Positions 50,325 through 58,634 of a stretch of 64,000 bases of DNA are shown here, in pieces. The stretch comes from Myxococcota bacterium (GTDB lineage: Bacteria; Myxococcota_A; UBA9160; UBA6930). The translations under genes and the position numbers were made by a program. How positions within the stretch are numbered: the first letter of the stretch is position 1; the number at the start of each line of letters is the position of its first letter. Location of the stretch: contig JANQOX010000014.1 in the NCBI GenBank assembly GCA_028285625.1, positions 62,001-126,000 on the forward strand. Reading direction: 5' to 3'. A model generated the notes under the pieces. It was not told the origin of the DNA, made no database searches, and worked only from the letters and a program-made list of their open reading frames with translations.

Positions 50325-51524
50325 ATGGAAGGGGCCGTCGACCGGGGCAGCTGGCGCGACGCGGCCTGGCTCGTCGCCTCGCTGCTGCTGCCGCTGCCCT
50401 GGGTGGCGTGCCATACGCTCGCCATCGACGTCTCGCCGGAGGTGACGGCCCCGCTGGCGGGCCTTGCGATCCTGGGCGCCGCGTTCCTGCTGTCGTTCGC
50501 CACCGAGCTGGGCGAGCAGGACATGCCCCAGTCGCTGGCGCTGCTCTTCCTGGCGCTGGTGAGCGTGCTCCCGGAGTACGCGGTGGATCTGCACTTCGCC
50601 GTGCAGGCCGCGCACGACCCGAGCTACGCGCAGTACGCCATCGCCAACATGACCGGCGCGAACCGGTTGCTGATCGGCCTGGGCTGGTCCGCGGTGATGC
50701 TGCTCGCCGCGGCACGCTCGCGTGGGGCGCCGCTGGTGCTGCACGACAACCAGCGGCTGGAGCTCCGCTTCCTGCTGCTGGCGACGCTCTACGCGTTCGT
50801 GGTTCCGCTCTCGGGCACCCTCAACCTGTTCGATGCCGCCGTCCTGCTGGCGTTGTTCGCCGCCTACGTGCTGGCCGCGACCAGGAGCCCGTCCGAAGAA
50901 GTCGATCTGGTGGGTCCTGCGGCCTGGGTCGCGAGCCGCACCGGAGATCGCGGACGGCGTCTGTGGGCGATCGGCTTGCTGCTGTTCGCGGCCTGGGCGA
51001 TCTGGGTCTCTGCAGAGCCCTTTGCCGAGAGCCTCGTGCACATCGGCCGCAACTACGCCGTGGACGAGTTCCTGCTGGTGCAATGGGTCGCTCCCCTGGC
51101 CTCGGAGAGCCCGGAGTTTGCGATCGCCATCCTCTTCGTGATGCGCGGCCGCGCCGCCATCGGGATGGCAGCGCTCATCTCCGCCAAGGTGAACCAGTGG
51201 ACGCTGCTGGTCGGAGCGCTGCCGGTGGCCTACGGAATCTCCGGGTCGACCCTTTCGGGCCTGCCCCTGGACACCCGCCAGGCCCAGGAGGTCTGGCTGA
51301 CGGCCGCCCAGTCCATGCTCGCGCTGGTCTTCGTGGTGCGGCTGCGTCTCTATCGGATGGAGGCGGTGGCGCTGATCTCGCTGTTCGTCGTGCAGCTATT
51401 GATCCCCACACCCGACGTGCGGGTGGCCTTCTCGCTGCTCTACCTGGTCCTGGCCGGGGGGCTGCTGGTACACGGTGCAGACCGCCGTCAGGCGCTGTTC
51501 GGCCTGTTTCGATCCGGGGGCTGA
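50325..51524 (+). CDS. Sodium/calcium exchanger-like membrane protein (CaCA superfamily)
   Basis: A 399-aa protein with about eleven spans. Two alpha-repeat-like segments are seen. The first is LALVSVLPEYAVDLHFAV with ANMTGANRLLIGLGW near residues 84-125. The second is APLASESPEFAIAILFVM with ALISAKVNQWTLLVGALPV near 265-310. The central glutamates (LPEY, SPEF) match the ion-binding Glu, but the second motif lacks the usual GSN (Asn/Ser) pattern. It is probably a cation exchanger of uncertain ion. The ATG at 50325 gives a charged N-terminus. The next gene begins 3 nt after its stop. Confidence 0.78.
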   Translation: MEGAVDRGSWRDAAWLVASLLLPLPWVACHTLAIDVSPEVTAPLAGLAILGAAFLLSFATELGEQDMPQSLALLFLALVSVLPEYAVDLHFAVQAAHDPSYAQYAIANMTGANRLLIGLGWSAVMLLAAARSRGAPLVLHDNQRLELRFLLLATLYAFVVPLSGTLNLFDAAVLLALFAAYVLAATRSPSEEVDLVGPAAWVASRTGDRGRRLWAIGLLLFAAWAIWVSAEPFAESLVHIGRNYAVDEFLLVQWVAPLASESPEFAIAILFVMRGRAAIGMAALISAKVNQWTLLVGALPVAYGISGSTLSGLPLDTRQAQEVWLTAAQSMLALVFVVRLRLYRMEAVALISLFVVQLLIPTPDVRVAFSLLYLVLAGGLLVHGADRRQALFGLFRSGG

Positions 51525-51527
51525 GCC

Positions 51528-52649
51528 GTGCGCCGAGACCTGGACGTCGTGGTGGTGGGGGCCGGCGTCGTGGGCCTGGCGACCGCCGCGGCCCTGGCGC
51601 GCGCGGGCCGGGACGTGGTCGTGCTCGAGCGGCACGAGCGCCTGGCCGCCGAGACCTCGAGCCGCAACAGCGGTGTGATCCACGCGGGCCTCTACTACCC
51701 CGAAGGCAGCCACAAGGCGCGCCTGTGCACCCGGGGTCGTGAGCTCGTCTATGCGCGCTGCGCGGAGCACGGCATCGGCCACCGTCAGGTGGGCAAGTGG
51801 GTGGTCGCATGCGAAGACGCGGAGGTCGCGACGCTCGAGCGGCTGTGCGAACTCGGCACGCGCAACGGCGCGCCCGGGCTCGAGGTGGTCGACGGCGCCG
51901 AGGTGACCCGCGCGGAACCCCACGTCCGCGCGGTGGCGGGCCTGCGCTCACCCCGGACGGGCATCGTCGACGCCCACGCGCTCTGTCTCTCGTTTGCGGC
52001 CGAGGCCGAGGCCCACGGGGCAGCGATCGGGTTGCGCGTCGAACTGCTCGAAGTCGCCGGGCAAGGCGGCGGTCTCGCGCTGACCGTGTGCGACGCGGGC
52101 GGCGAGCGGTCGACGCTGCGCTGCCGGGCTCTGGTGAATGCTGCGGGGCTCGAGGCCGATGCCGTCGCCGCATGCGCAGGGATCGACGTCGATGCGGCGG
52201 GCTACCGACAGCACCCCTGCAAGGGCGACTACTTCGCCCTGGCGCCGGGGGCGCCCCTGCGGCCACGGGGGCTCGTGTATCCGGCACCCTCGGGTCCGGG
52301 GCTGGGCATCCACGTGAGCCTCGACCTCGGAGGGCGCGTGCGGCTCGGCCCGGATGCCACCTACGTCGAGGTTCCGCACTACGACGTCGAAGCCGGCAAG
52401 GCCGACGCATTCGCGGCCGCCGCCGGCCGCTACCTGCCGGGCATCGAAGCGCGCTGGCTCACGCCGGACGGCGCGGGCGTGCGCCCCAAGCTGGCGGGCC
52501 CAGGCGAACCGTTTCGCGACTTCGTGATCGCCGAGGAGAGCGCGCGCGGGCTACCGGGTCTGATCAACCTGCTCGGCATCGAGTCGCCGGGGCTCACCGC
52601 CGCACCCGCGCTGGCCGACGAGGTCGTCGCGCTGCTCGGGGCCGACTAG
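51528..52649 (+). CDS. lhgO: FAD-dependent oxidoreductase, L-2-hydroxyglutarate oxidase-like
   Basis: A 373-aa DAO-fold flavoprotein. The dinucleotide motif VVVVGAGVVGLATAAALA is at residues 7-24. TSSRNSGVIHAGLYYPEGSHKARLC, read in two parts, is the LhgO/L2HGDH hallmark. QHPCKGDYFAL and LGIHVSLDLGGRVRLGPDA complete the family pattern. It would oxidise L-2-hydroxyglutarate to 2-oxoglutarate, passing electrons to the quinone pool or oxygen. The GTG start sits 3 nt after the exchanger stop (TGAGCCGTG). Its stop shares CTAG 52646-52649 with the phosphatase gene. Confidence 0.87.
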   Translation: MRRDLDVVVVGAGVVGLATAAALARAGRDVVVLERHERLAAETSSRNSGVIHAGLYYPEGSHKARLCTRGRELVYARCAEHGIGHRQVGKWVVACEDAEVATLERLCELGTRNGAPGLEVVDGAEVTRAEPHVRAVAGLRSPRTGIVDAHALCLSFAAEAEAHGAAIGLRVELLEVAGQGGGLALTVCDAGGERSTLRCRALVNAAGLEADAVAACAGIDVDAAGYRQHPCKGDYFALAPGAPLRPRGLVYPAPSGPGLGIHVSLDLGGRVRLGPDATYVEVPHYDVEAGKADAFAAAAGRYLPGIEARWLTPDGAGVRPKLAGPGEPFRDFVIAEESARGLPGLINLLGIESPGLTAAPALADEVVALLGAD

Positions 52650-53473
52650 CGTTCGGCCGGGGCCTCTTCGCTCTGGATCCAGAGCACGGCGGCCGAGGCG
52701 TTGTCTCCCGCAGCCTGCTCGCGCTGAGCCGACATCGCGACTTCGGCCACGCCGCGCGCGGTCTCGAGGGCGCGGACCGCTTCGGGGCGGCTCTCGCAGC
52801 GGTCTACGACCGCTCGGACCTCGGCGGCGGGGTCCGCCACGCCGATCCCCTTCTCGGAGAGCCCGTCCGAGGCGAGCACCAGCGCGCGCGTTCCACCCAG
52901 CGGTCGCGCCTCGATGCGCATCTTGGCCTCCAGCGACTTCTCGTCCTCCTCCTGGTGTCCGAGGAAGTAGCGCTCGGCGGCGTGGTCGCGGGCGAGGTCC
53001 TGCACGGTGCCCCGGCCCACCCGGAAGACGTGGCAGTCGCCCATGCTCGCGGTCAGCAGCAGGCGGGGTGCGTGCAACACCAGCGCCATCGAGAGCGTGG
53101 TGCGTGCGCCGCTCGCGGCATCGCCCCGCGCCGCCAGCATGCCCCGGTTGGCGTCGAGAAAGCTCGCCCGTGCGTGCCGGGGCCAGCTGCGCGCGTCGAC
53201 GCCGCCGTCCGAGGTCCAGGGCAGGGCGGGGCCGTCGACGAGCAGGCGCAGCGCCAACTCGGACGCCTCGTGCCCGTTGTGTCCATCGGCGACGGCGACG
53301 AGACTGCCGGCAGGCCCCAACGCGAACGCCACGGCGTCCTCGTTGGGGCTGGTGTAGGCGTAGTTCTTCGGGGCACCGCCCCGAGACAGCGCCAGTGCCG
53401 CAGCCCCTTCGGCCACGACCTCGAGTGCGCCGATCTCCAGGTGATCGCGCCCGCGGAGAAGGGCGGTCCTCAC
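52646..53473 (-). CDS. PP2C-type protein phosphatase-like protein
   Basis: A 275-aa protein with PP2C (PPM) motifs in order: NEDAVAFAL near residue 44, VAVADGHNGHEAS near 60, TASMGDCHVFRVG near 140, LVLASDGLSEKG near 198, and AAGDNASAAVLWI near 257. The metal-binding Asp of DGH and the later DG and GDN are conserved, so it should be an active Mn/Mg phosphatase acting on Ser/Thr. No partner kinase is encoded nearby. The GTG at 53473 lies 22 nt after the ferredoxin gene stop, with GACGGGG upstream. Confidence 0.83.
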   Translation of the reverse strand: MRTALLRGRDHLEIGALEVVAEGAAALALSRGGAPKNYAYTSPNEDAVAFALGPAGSLVAVADGHNGHEASELALRLLVDGPALPWTSDGGVDARSWPRHARASFLDANRGMLAARGDAASGARTTLSMALVLHAPRLLLTASMGDCHVFRVGRGTVQDLARDHAAERYFLGHQEEDEKSLEAKMRIEARPLGGTRALVLASDGLSEKGIGVADPAAEVRAVVDRCESRPEAVRALETARGVAEVAMSAQREQAAGDNASAAVLWIQSEEAPAER

Positions 53474-53495
53474 CCCGTCGCGGGCCCCGGCCCGG

Positions 53496-53918
53496 TCACC
53501 CGGCTCCGTCGCCGGTCGGTGCGGGGAGCGGGTTGTCGGCGAAGCGCAGCCCCTCGACCGGGCGCCCCCCGATCAGGTGCTCCTGGACGATGCGCTCGAG
53601 TGCGTCGGGCGTGCAGTGCCGGTACCAGGTGCCTTCGGGGTAGACCACGGCGATCGGGCCGTCGCGGCAGATGCGTAGGCAGTTGGCCTGGCTTCGGAAC
53701 ACCCCACGCTCGGCCTCGGCGAGCCCGAGTTCGCGAAGCCGCTTCTTGAGGAACGCCCAGCTCTCCTTGGCGGAGTCTCCCGGGGCGCAGTCCCCGTGCG
53801 TGCACAGGAAGATGTGCCGTTGGTAGCGGCCGATGCCCAGGCTCTGGCTCATGCGGACCGCGAGGTCCGCCGGCTCGGCGCCTCCGGGCGATCGGTCTTC
53901 GGTTTCGTTCTCGGCCAT
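53496..53918 (-). CDS. Thioredoxin-fold [2Fe-2S] ferredoxin
   Basis: A 140-aa protein of the NuoE/Shethna-like ferredoxin group. Two Cys pairs that can ligate the cluster are in FLCTHGDCAPG near residue 39 and QANCLRICRDGP near 82, with the typical QRHIFLC lead-in and a DGPIAVVYPEGTWY hairpin. It is a low-potential electron carrier, partner unknown. The ATG at 53918 has TATGTT nine bases upstream and no ribosome-binding site. It heads a two-gene unit with the PP2C phosphatase. Confidence 0.85.
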   Translation of the reverse strand: MAENETEDRSPGGAEPADLAVRMSQSLGIGRYQRHIFLCTHGDCAPGDSAKESWAFLKKRLRELGLAEAERGVFRSQANCLRICRDGPIAVVYPEGTWYRHCTPDALERIVQEHLIGGRPVEGLRFADNPLPAPTGDGAG

Positions 53919-53927
53919 GGCGCCCGT

Positions 53928-53933
53928 AACATA
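53928..53933 (-). promoter_or_regulatory. -10 hexamer TATGTT of a probable leaderless promoter (ferredoxin gene)
   Basis: TATGTT on the minus strand is followed by 9 nt and the ATG at 53918. The divergent Gfo/Idh gene 40 nt away instead has a GGGAGG ribosome-binding site. Confidence 0.45.
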
Positions 53934-53973
53934 CCGGGCACGCCGGGGGATTCACCCGGTGGGGAGGTGAGGC

Positions 53974-55242
53974 GTGGTCGAGGCCGTGCTGGTGGGATGT
54001 GGCAACCGGGGCCGGTTCACCTACGGAGCCTATGCGCGGCGCAACCCCGAACGCCTGCGGATCACGGCCCTGGCCGAGCCGGACCCCGCGCGGCGCACCG
54101 CGGCAGCCGACGAGCACGGCCTTTCGGGTGAAGCCGTGTTCGACGACTGGCGCGCCCTGCTGGCCGGGCCCCGCCGGGCCCAGGTCGCGATCATCGCCAC
54201 GGGCGACATGCTGCATACCGAGCCCGCGCTGGTGGCGCTGGAGGCGGGCTACGACCTGCTTCTCGAGAAGCCGATCGCGCCGGACCCGGCCGAGTGCGTC
54301 CGCGTGGTGGAGGCTGCGGAGCGCGCCGGGCGCCTGCTCCAGATCGGCCACGTGCTCCGCTACACGCCCTTCTACCAGAAAGTGGCCGAGATCCTCGCCA
54401 GCGGCGTGCTGGGCGACCTCGTGCATCTCGATCTCAAGGAGCACGTGGCCTACTGGCACATGACCCACTCCTACGTGCGTGGCAAGTTCCGGCGGCGCGA
54501 AGAGGCCGCGCCGATCCTGCTGGCGAAGTCGTGCCACGATCTCGATCTGCTGGTCTGGTTCGCCGCGGCGTCCCCGGTGTCGGTCGCCTCGGCCGGGAGC
54601 CTGTTGCACTACCGCGCGGAGCAGGCGCCCGCGGATGCGCCGGCCCGCTGCACCGACGGCTGCCCGGCACAGGCCGCTTGCCCCCACGATGCCGAGCGCT
54701 TCTACCTGGGTGTCGACGACGACCTGGCCCGTCACTGGCCCTGGGCGGACCTGGGGCCCGATCCCTCGCGAGATGCGCGAAGACGTGCGCTGCAGACGGG
54801 CCGCTACGGCCGCTGCGTCTATCGATGCGACAACGACGTGGCCGACCACCAGCAGACCCTCGTGACGTTCGAGGGGGGGCACACGGGCTCGGTGACGTTG
54901 CATGGCCACGCCTCCGAAGAGCGCCGCACGATCCACCTGGCGGGCACGCGCGGTGAGCTGCGCGGGGTGTTGCAGCGGGGCACGCTCGAGGTCACGCGCC
55001 ACGGCGTGCTCGGCGTCGAGCGGTACGAGGTCGCCGCGTCGGGGCTGGACCACTACGGGGGCGACGAGGGCCTGCTCGAGCACTTCACCGAGGTCGCGCC
55101 CCAAGGCCGGCCCGACGCGGTGCGGGCTTCGGGCTCGGTCTCGCTCCAGAGCCATCTGCTGGGCTTCGCCGCCGAACGCGCACGCGAACAGGGCCGCGTC
55201 GTGGATGTGCGCGCGTTCGAGCGCGGCCTCGCCCGGGGTTGA
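53974..55242 (+). CDS. Gfo/Idh/MocA family oxidoreductase
   Basis: A 422-aa NAD(P)-dependent enzyme. The Rossmann start is VLVGCGNRGRFTYGAYA at residues 4-20, the catalytic-lysine motif is LLLEKPIAPDP near 94, and GHVLRYTPFYQKV near 122 and SCHDLDLLVWF near 188 match sugar dehydrogenases of the MviM type. An unusual Cys-rich insertion (CTDGCPAQAAC) near 230 could bind metal. It probably oxidises a sugar or inositol derivative. GGGAGGTGAG precedes the GTG at 53974. Confidence 0.87.
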   Translation: MVEAVLVGCGNRGRFTYGAYARRNPERLRITALAEPDPARRTAAADEHGLSGEAVFDDWRALLAGPRRAQVAIIATGDMLHTEPALVALEAGYDLLLEKPIAPDPAECVRVVEAAERAGRLLQIGHVLRYTPFYQKVAEILASGVLGDLVHLDLKEHVAYWHMTHSYVRGKFRRREEAAPILLAKSCHDLDLLVWFAAASPVSVASAGSLLHYRAEQAPADAPARCTDGCPAQAACPHDAERFYLGVDDDLARHWPWADLGPDPSRDARRRALQTGRYGRCVYRCDNDVADHQQTLVTFEGGHTGSVTLHGHASEERRTIHLAGTRGELRGVLQRGTLEVTRHGVLGVERYEVAASGLDHYGGDEGLLEHFTEVAPQGRPDAVRASGSVSLQSHLLGFAAERAREQGRVVDVRAFERGLARG

Positions 55243-55293
55243 AACCGGCCGCCCGACGTCTTGGCTGGCCTGACGACTGGAGGGCGTGGCCGG

Positions 55294-55299
55294 TATGCT
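55294..55299 (+). promoter_or_regulatory. -10 hexamer TATGCT of a probable leaderless promoter
   Basis: TATGCT is followed by exactly 6 nt and the GTG at 55306. CTGACG (55270-55275) is a possible -35 with an 18-nt spacer. Confidence 0.5.
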
Positions 55300-55305
55300 G
55301 GCCCC

Positions 55306-55944
55306 GTGGCGATACGAAGTGTGCGCGGCCCGTCGGACCTGGTGCGGCCCCTATGCCACGAGATCGGCAACCTGATGGCCGGCATCCGGCTCACGGCGCA
55401 CGTGCTCGGGGGGGAGCGCGACGTCCCCGACCGGATGGCGTTGGCGCGCGACCAGCAGCGCATGGTCGCCCATGCCGGCGCGCTGCTGGCGCTGGTGCGA
55501 CCGCTGGTCTCACCCGATTCGGTCGAGCGCCGGCCCGTGGGCACGGCAGACCTGCTGGCCGCCGTCTCGCGCGGGCTTGGAGACGTGGTCCCGGTCGATC
55601 AGCGCCTGAGTGTGCCGAAGGGGCGAGGTCTGCCCGACGTGCGGGCCGATGCAGACATCGCCCATCACGGCCTGGTGGCGCTGCTTCTGGCCTCGGTCGA
55701 GGCCGCGGGAGCGGAGGGCCACGTGCGCCTGCGGGCGGTGCGCGAGGACCGCAAGCTGCTGCTCACGCTCACGGATCCGGGTGCCCCGGCCGAGCCGGCT
55801 GCGCGCGGCGAGACGCCGCACGGGCGGGCACTGCAGATCGCCGCGGTGGACGCCGCAATGCGAGCGGCGGGCGGGCGCGTGCGCGCCGTGGACGCGCCCC
55901 GGGGCAGCCGGATCGAGATCGTGCTGCCGGTTGCGCGCAGCTAG
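55306..55944 (+). CDS. Histidine-kinase-like/phosphotransferase-like protein
   Basis: A 212-aa soluble protein. RPLCHEIGNLMAGIRLTAHVL near residue 15 resembles an H-box, with the phosphorylatable His followed by Glu, then a helical hairpin. The C-terminal half is a reduced GHKL-type domain (KLLLTLTDPGAPAEP, GRALQIAAVDAAMRAAGGRV, SRIEIVLPVA), with the N-box unclear. The layout recalls ChpT-type phosphotransferases or kinase cores lacking sensors. No response regulator is adjacent; a lone receiver is encoded at 39.7 kb. The GTG at 55306 is supported by TATGCT six bases upstream. Confidence 0.6.
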   Translation: MAIRSVRGPSDLVRPLCHEIGNLMAGIRLTAHVLGGERDVPDRMALARDQQRMVAHAGALLALVRPLVSPDSVERRPVGTADLLAAVSRGLGDVVPVDQRLSVPKGRGLPDVRADADIAHHGLVALLLASVEAAGAEGHVRLRAVREDRKLLLTLTDPGAPAEPAARGETPHGRALQIAAVDAAMRAAGGRVRAVDAPRGSRIEIVLPVARS

Positions 55945-55968
55945 CCGCGCCGACGCCCCGCGTTCGGC

Positions 55969-56889
55969 TCAGGCGGCTTTCGGCAGGTCCTCTTCCTGGG
56001 TCGGGTAGACCACCGAGCGGGGCGGCTCGCGCAGGTCCCAGACCAGGCCCACGGCCGCCAGCGCGCGCAGGATGTAGTACGTGAAGTCGTACTCCCACCA
56101 GCGGAAGCCGTTGCGGGCCGACGCCATGTAGTAGTGGTGGTTGTTGTGCCAACCCTCGCCGAAGGTGATGAGCGCCAGGAACCAGTTGTTGCGGCTGTCG
56201 TCCTTGGTCTCGTAGCGGCGGGTGCCGAACTTGTGCGCCAGCGAGTTGATCGAGTAGGTGGCGTGCCACAGCAGCGTGGTGGAGAGCGCATAGCCCCAAA
56301 CCAGACCGGGGAAGCCGGCGACCAGGTAGCAGATCACGGCGAGCGTGATCGGCCCGACCATGTGGTTCTGGTTCAGCCAGACGAGTTCCGGGTACTTCGC
56401 GTAGTCCCGGATGCCCTCCATGTTGGTCCCGCCCCACTTGTCGTCGAAGATCCAGCCCTGGTGCGCGTACCAGAATCCGTCGCGCACGGGCGAGTGGGGG
56501 TCGCCTTCCTGGTCGCTGTAGCGGTGGTGTCGGCGGTGCGTGCTGGCCCACCACAGCGGGCCCTTCTGGGTGGCCATGGTGCCGATGAAGGCGAGCACGA
56601 ACTGGAAGACGCGGCTCGTCTTGTAGCCCTTGTGCGAGAAGTAGCGGTGATAGACGCCAGTGATGCCGAATACGCGGATCGAGTAGGTCGCCACGCACAG
56701 CAGCACGGCTTCCAGCGGTGCGCCCACCACGAACACCAGCAGGCTGGCCGCGTGGATGCCCCAGTAGATGCTGCGCGAGAGCATGTCGGTGCGCGTGAGC
56801 CAGCCATCGGCTCGCGTGAATTCGCTCTGGGTGCCCTGCGGTTCCTTGTGGGCAGTCGATCCGGGGGCCGTCGAAGCGGGGTTCGCCAT
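55969..56889 (-). CDS. Acyl-CoA/fatty acid delta-9-type desaturase
   Basis: A 306-aa membrane desaturase with four spans. The three histidine boxes are YHRYFSHKGYK near residue 80, STHRRHHRYSD near 115 and GEGWHNNHHYYM near 258, all intact. NNWFLALITFGEGWHNNHH is shared with stearoyl-CoA desaturases. It would introduce a double bond into membrane acyl chains using oxygen. GAGGAG lies 11 nt before the ATG at 56889. A TTTTACA direct repeat upstream (56959-56976) may be its operator. Confidence 0.9.
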   Translation of the reverse strand: MANPASTAPGSTAHKEPQGTQSEFTRADGWLTRTDMLSRSIYWGIHAASLLVFVVGAPLEAVLLCVATYSIRVFGITGVYHRYFSHKGYKTSRVFQFVLAFIGTMATQKGPLWWASTHRRHHRYSDQEGDPHSPVRDGFWYAHQGWIFDDKWGGTNMEGIRDYAKYPELVWLNQNHMVGPITLAVICYLVAGFPGLVWGYALSTTLLWHATYSINSLAHKFGTRRYETKDDSRNNWFLALITFGEGWHNNHHYYMASARNGFRWWEYDFTYYILRALAAVGLVWDLREPPRSVVYPTQEEDLPKAA

Positions 56890-56958
56890 CGCGATCACAT
56901 CTCCTCTAGAAGACGCAGCGGAACATACGAACCTCCTCGGCGAGCGACGGGTTCGGCC

Positions 56959-56976
56959 TGTAAAACTCATGTAAAA
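56959..56976 (-). promoter_or_regulatory. Direct repeat TTTTACA x2 upstream of the desaturase gene
   Basis: TGTAAAA occurs at 56959-56965 and 56970-56976 on the plus strand, 11 nt apart (one helical turn); on the minus strand it reads TTTTACA twice. Downstream, TATGTT (minus strand, 56927-56922) is a possible -10. CGAACC (56928-56933) pairs with GGTTCG (56950-56955). Confidence 0.4.
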
Positions 56977-57071
56977 GCCCGGAATCGTGCCGTTTTGGTG
57001 AAATCCGAGCCGGGGCGGTGGGGCGCGCCGGTGCTGGCAGCGCTGCGCGCTTTCGTTCACAATCGCCGGCC

Positions 57072-57923
57072 ATGACACGGAGCGACATGCAGGCGCGCGA
57101 CCTGGCACTGACCGCGGCGGAATCGCGCGCGTGGCGTGAGGACGGCTTCTTCATCCGCCGCGCGGCGTTCGACGCGGACGAGCTGCGCATGCTGCAGGCC
57201 GCGGCGGAACGCGTGGTGGAACGCACCGAGCGGGCGCTTCCCCACGGCCACGATCGTTATGCGATCGACGGAAACCAGTACGTGGAAACCCCGGTCGCCG
57301 ACCGGGATTCCACGGTGCAGATGGAGCACGCGGCCGGCTCCACGACCATTCGCGTCATCGAGCCGTTCCACCACATCGACGACGCCTTCGAGGCGCTGGT
57401 GGACGATTCCCGGATCGTCGTGCCGATGTGTGGCCTCGTGGGCACCGAGCGGGTCGCCATCTTCACCGACAAGCTCAACCTGAAGCGACCCCGCGAGGGC
57501 TCGCGTTTCGGCTGGCACCAGGACTCGCCGTATTGGGCGCACTTCTGCGACCACCTGGACCAATTGCCCAACGTGATGCTGGCGCTCGACGATGCCGGCG
57601 AGGACAACGGGTGCTTCCGCGTGATTCGCGGGAGCCACCGCCAGGGCATGTTGCCCGGTCGCGAAGGGGACGGGGTGCTCGGACCGCTGTTCACGCACCC
57701 CGATGTCATCGATCTCGAGGCCCAGGTCCCCGCAGCCGTGCCGGCGGGCAGCCTGGTCTTCTTCAGCCCCCACACCGTGCACGGCTCCGAGCCCAATCGC
57801 TCCGAGTCCGATCGGCGCGCGCTGGTCCTCACCTACCAGCCCGCCGGCCTGCGGATGTTCAAGCTCGATCTCGTACGCGACGCCGGGGCGCCGACCCAGG
57901 CCAGCGCGGCCGCCGCGGGCTAG
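57072..57923 (+). CDS. Phytanoyl-CoA dioxygenase family protein (PhyH)
   Basis: A 283-aa Fe(II)/2-oxoglutarate oxygenase. The HxD iron motif is FGWHQDSPYW near residue 157, the distal iron histidine and the Arg that binds 2-oxoglutarate are in FFSPHTVHGSEPNRSESDRRAL near 235, and CFRVIRGSHRQG is the conserved turn. It hydroxylates a small or lipid substrate in the cytoplasm; families are too diverse to name it. The ATG at 57072 is used; CACAAT stands 8 nt upstream. Its 3' end (GCGGGCTAGCCGAG) is repeated at the end of the convergent thrH gene. Confidence 0.87.
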   Translation: MTRSDMQARDLALTAAESRAWREDGFFIRRAAFDADELRMLQAAAERVVERTERALPHGHDRYAIDGNQYVETPVADRDSTVQMEHAAGSTTIRVIEPFHHIDDAFEALVDDSRIVVPMCGLVGTERVAIFTDKLNLKRPREGSRFGWHQDSPYWAHFCDHLDQLPNVMLALDDAGEDNGCFRVIRGSHRQGMLPGREGDGVLGPLFTHPDVIDLEAQVPAAVPAGSLVFFSPHTVHGSEPNRSESDRRALVLTYQPAGLRMFKLDLVRDAGAPTQASAAAAG

Positions 57924-57953
57924 CCGAGGCGGCGGTGTTGCGGGCTAGCCGAG
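57915..57953. repeat. Duplicated 14-bp gene end carrying both convergent stop codons
   Basis: GCGGGCTAGCCGAG occurs at 57915-57928 and identically at 57940-57953. The first copy contains the PhyH stop and the second the thrH stop on the other strand. It looks like a formerly shared CTAG stop palindrome separated by a 25-bp duplication. Confidence 0.65.
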
Positions 57954-58568
57954 CGTCGCCATCGCACGCTCGAACTCGGCGCGTAGCGCGTCGTAGTCGT
58001 TCGTCACCGGGAACTGCGGGAACTCGCGCACCACGTTGTCCGGCGGGCAGAACAGGATGCCAGCGTCGGCCTCGGCCAGCATCGTGGTGTCGTTGTACGA
58101 GTCGCCTGCGGCGATGGTGCGGAACTCGAGCCCGTGGAACGCCTGAACCGCCTTGCGCTTCTGGTCGGGCTGACGCAGCCGGTAGGCGGTGATGCGCCCG
58201 TTCGCGTCCACGTCGAGCGAGTGGCAGAAGATCGTGGGCCAGCCGAGCTGCTTCATGAGCGGCTTGGCGAAGGGGTAGAACGTGTCGGACAGGATCACGA
58301 CCTGGAGCCGCTCGCGCAGCCAATCGAGAAAGGCGGCCGCGCCGGGCAGGGGCTCGAGCGTGGCGATCACCGCCTGGACGTCGGGCATCCCGAGCCCGTG
58401 CTCGTCCAGGATCTGGAGCCTTCGGGTCATCAGCTCGTCGTAGTCCGGGATGTCGCGGGTCGTGAGCCGCAGGTCGTCCACGCCACTGCGCTCGGCCACG
58501 CCGATCCAGATCTCGGGGACGAGGACGCCCTCCAGGTCGAGGCAGGCGATCACGGGGCCTTCGCGCAT
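57945..58568 (-). CDS. thrH: ThrH-type HAD phosphatase (phosphoserine phosphatase/homoserine phosphotransferase)
   Basis: A 207-aa HAD enzyme of ThrH length. Motif I is [14 protein letters not shown] (nucleophile Asp near residue 11), motif II is [10 protein letters not shown], the Lys of motif III is in [12 protein letters not shown], and motif IV is [22 protein letters not shown] separates ThrH from SerB. ThrH dephosphorylates phosphoserine and can transfer phosphate to homoserine. GGAGG lies 6 nt before the ATG at 58568. Confidence 0.88.
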   Translation of the reverse strand: MREGPVIACLDLEGVLVPEIWIGVAERSGVDDLRLTTRDIPDYDELMTRRLQILDEHGLGMPDVQAVIATLEPLPGAAAFLDWLRERLQVVILSDTFYPFAKPLMKQLGWPTIFCHSLDVDANGRITAYRLRQPDQKRKAVQAFHGLEFRTIAAGDSYNDTTMLAEADAGILFCPPDNVVREFPQFPVTNDYDALRAEFERAMATLG

Positions 58569-58634
58569 GGGGATCCTCCGGGGCGCGGGAGTGTTCCCCG
58601 TCCCGGGCGGGAACGCCAACGATCGGGGACGGGC

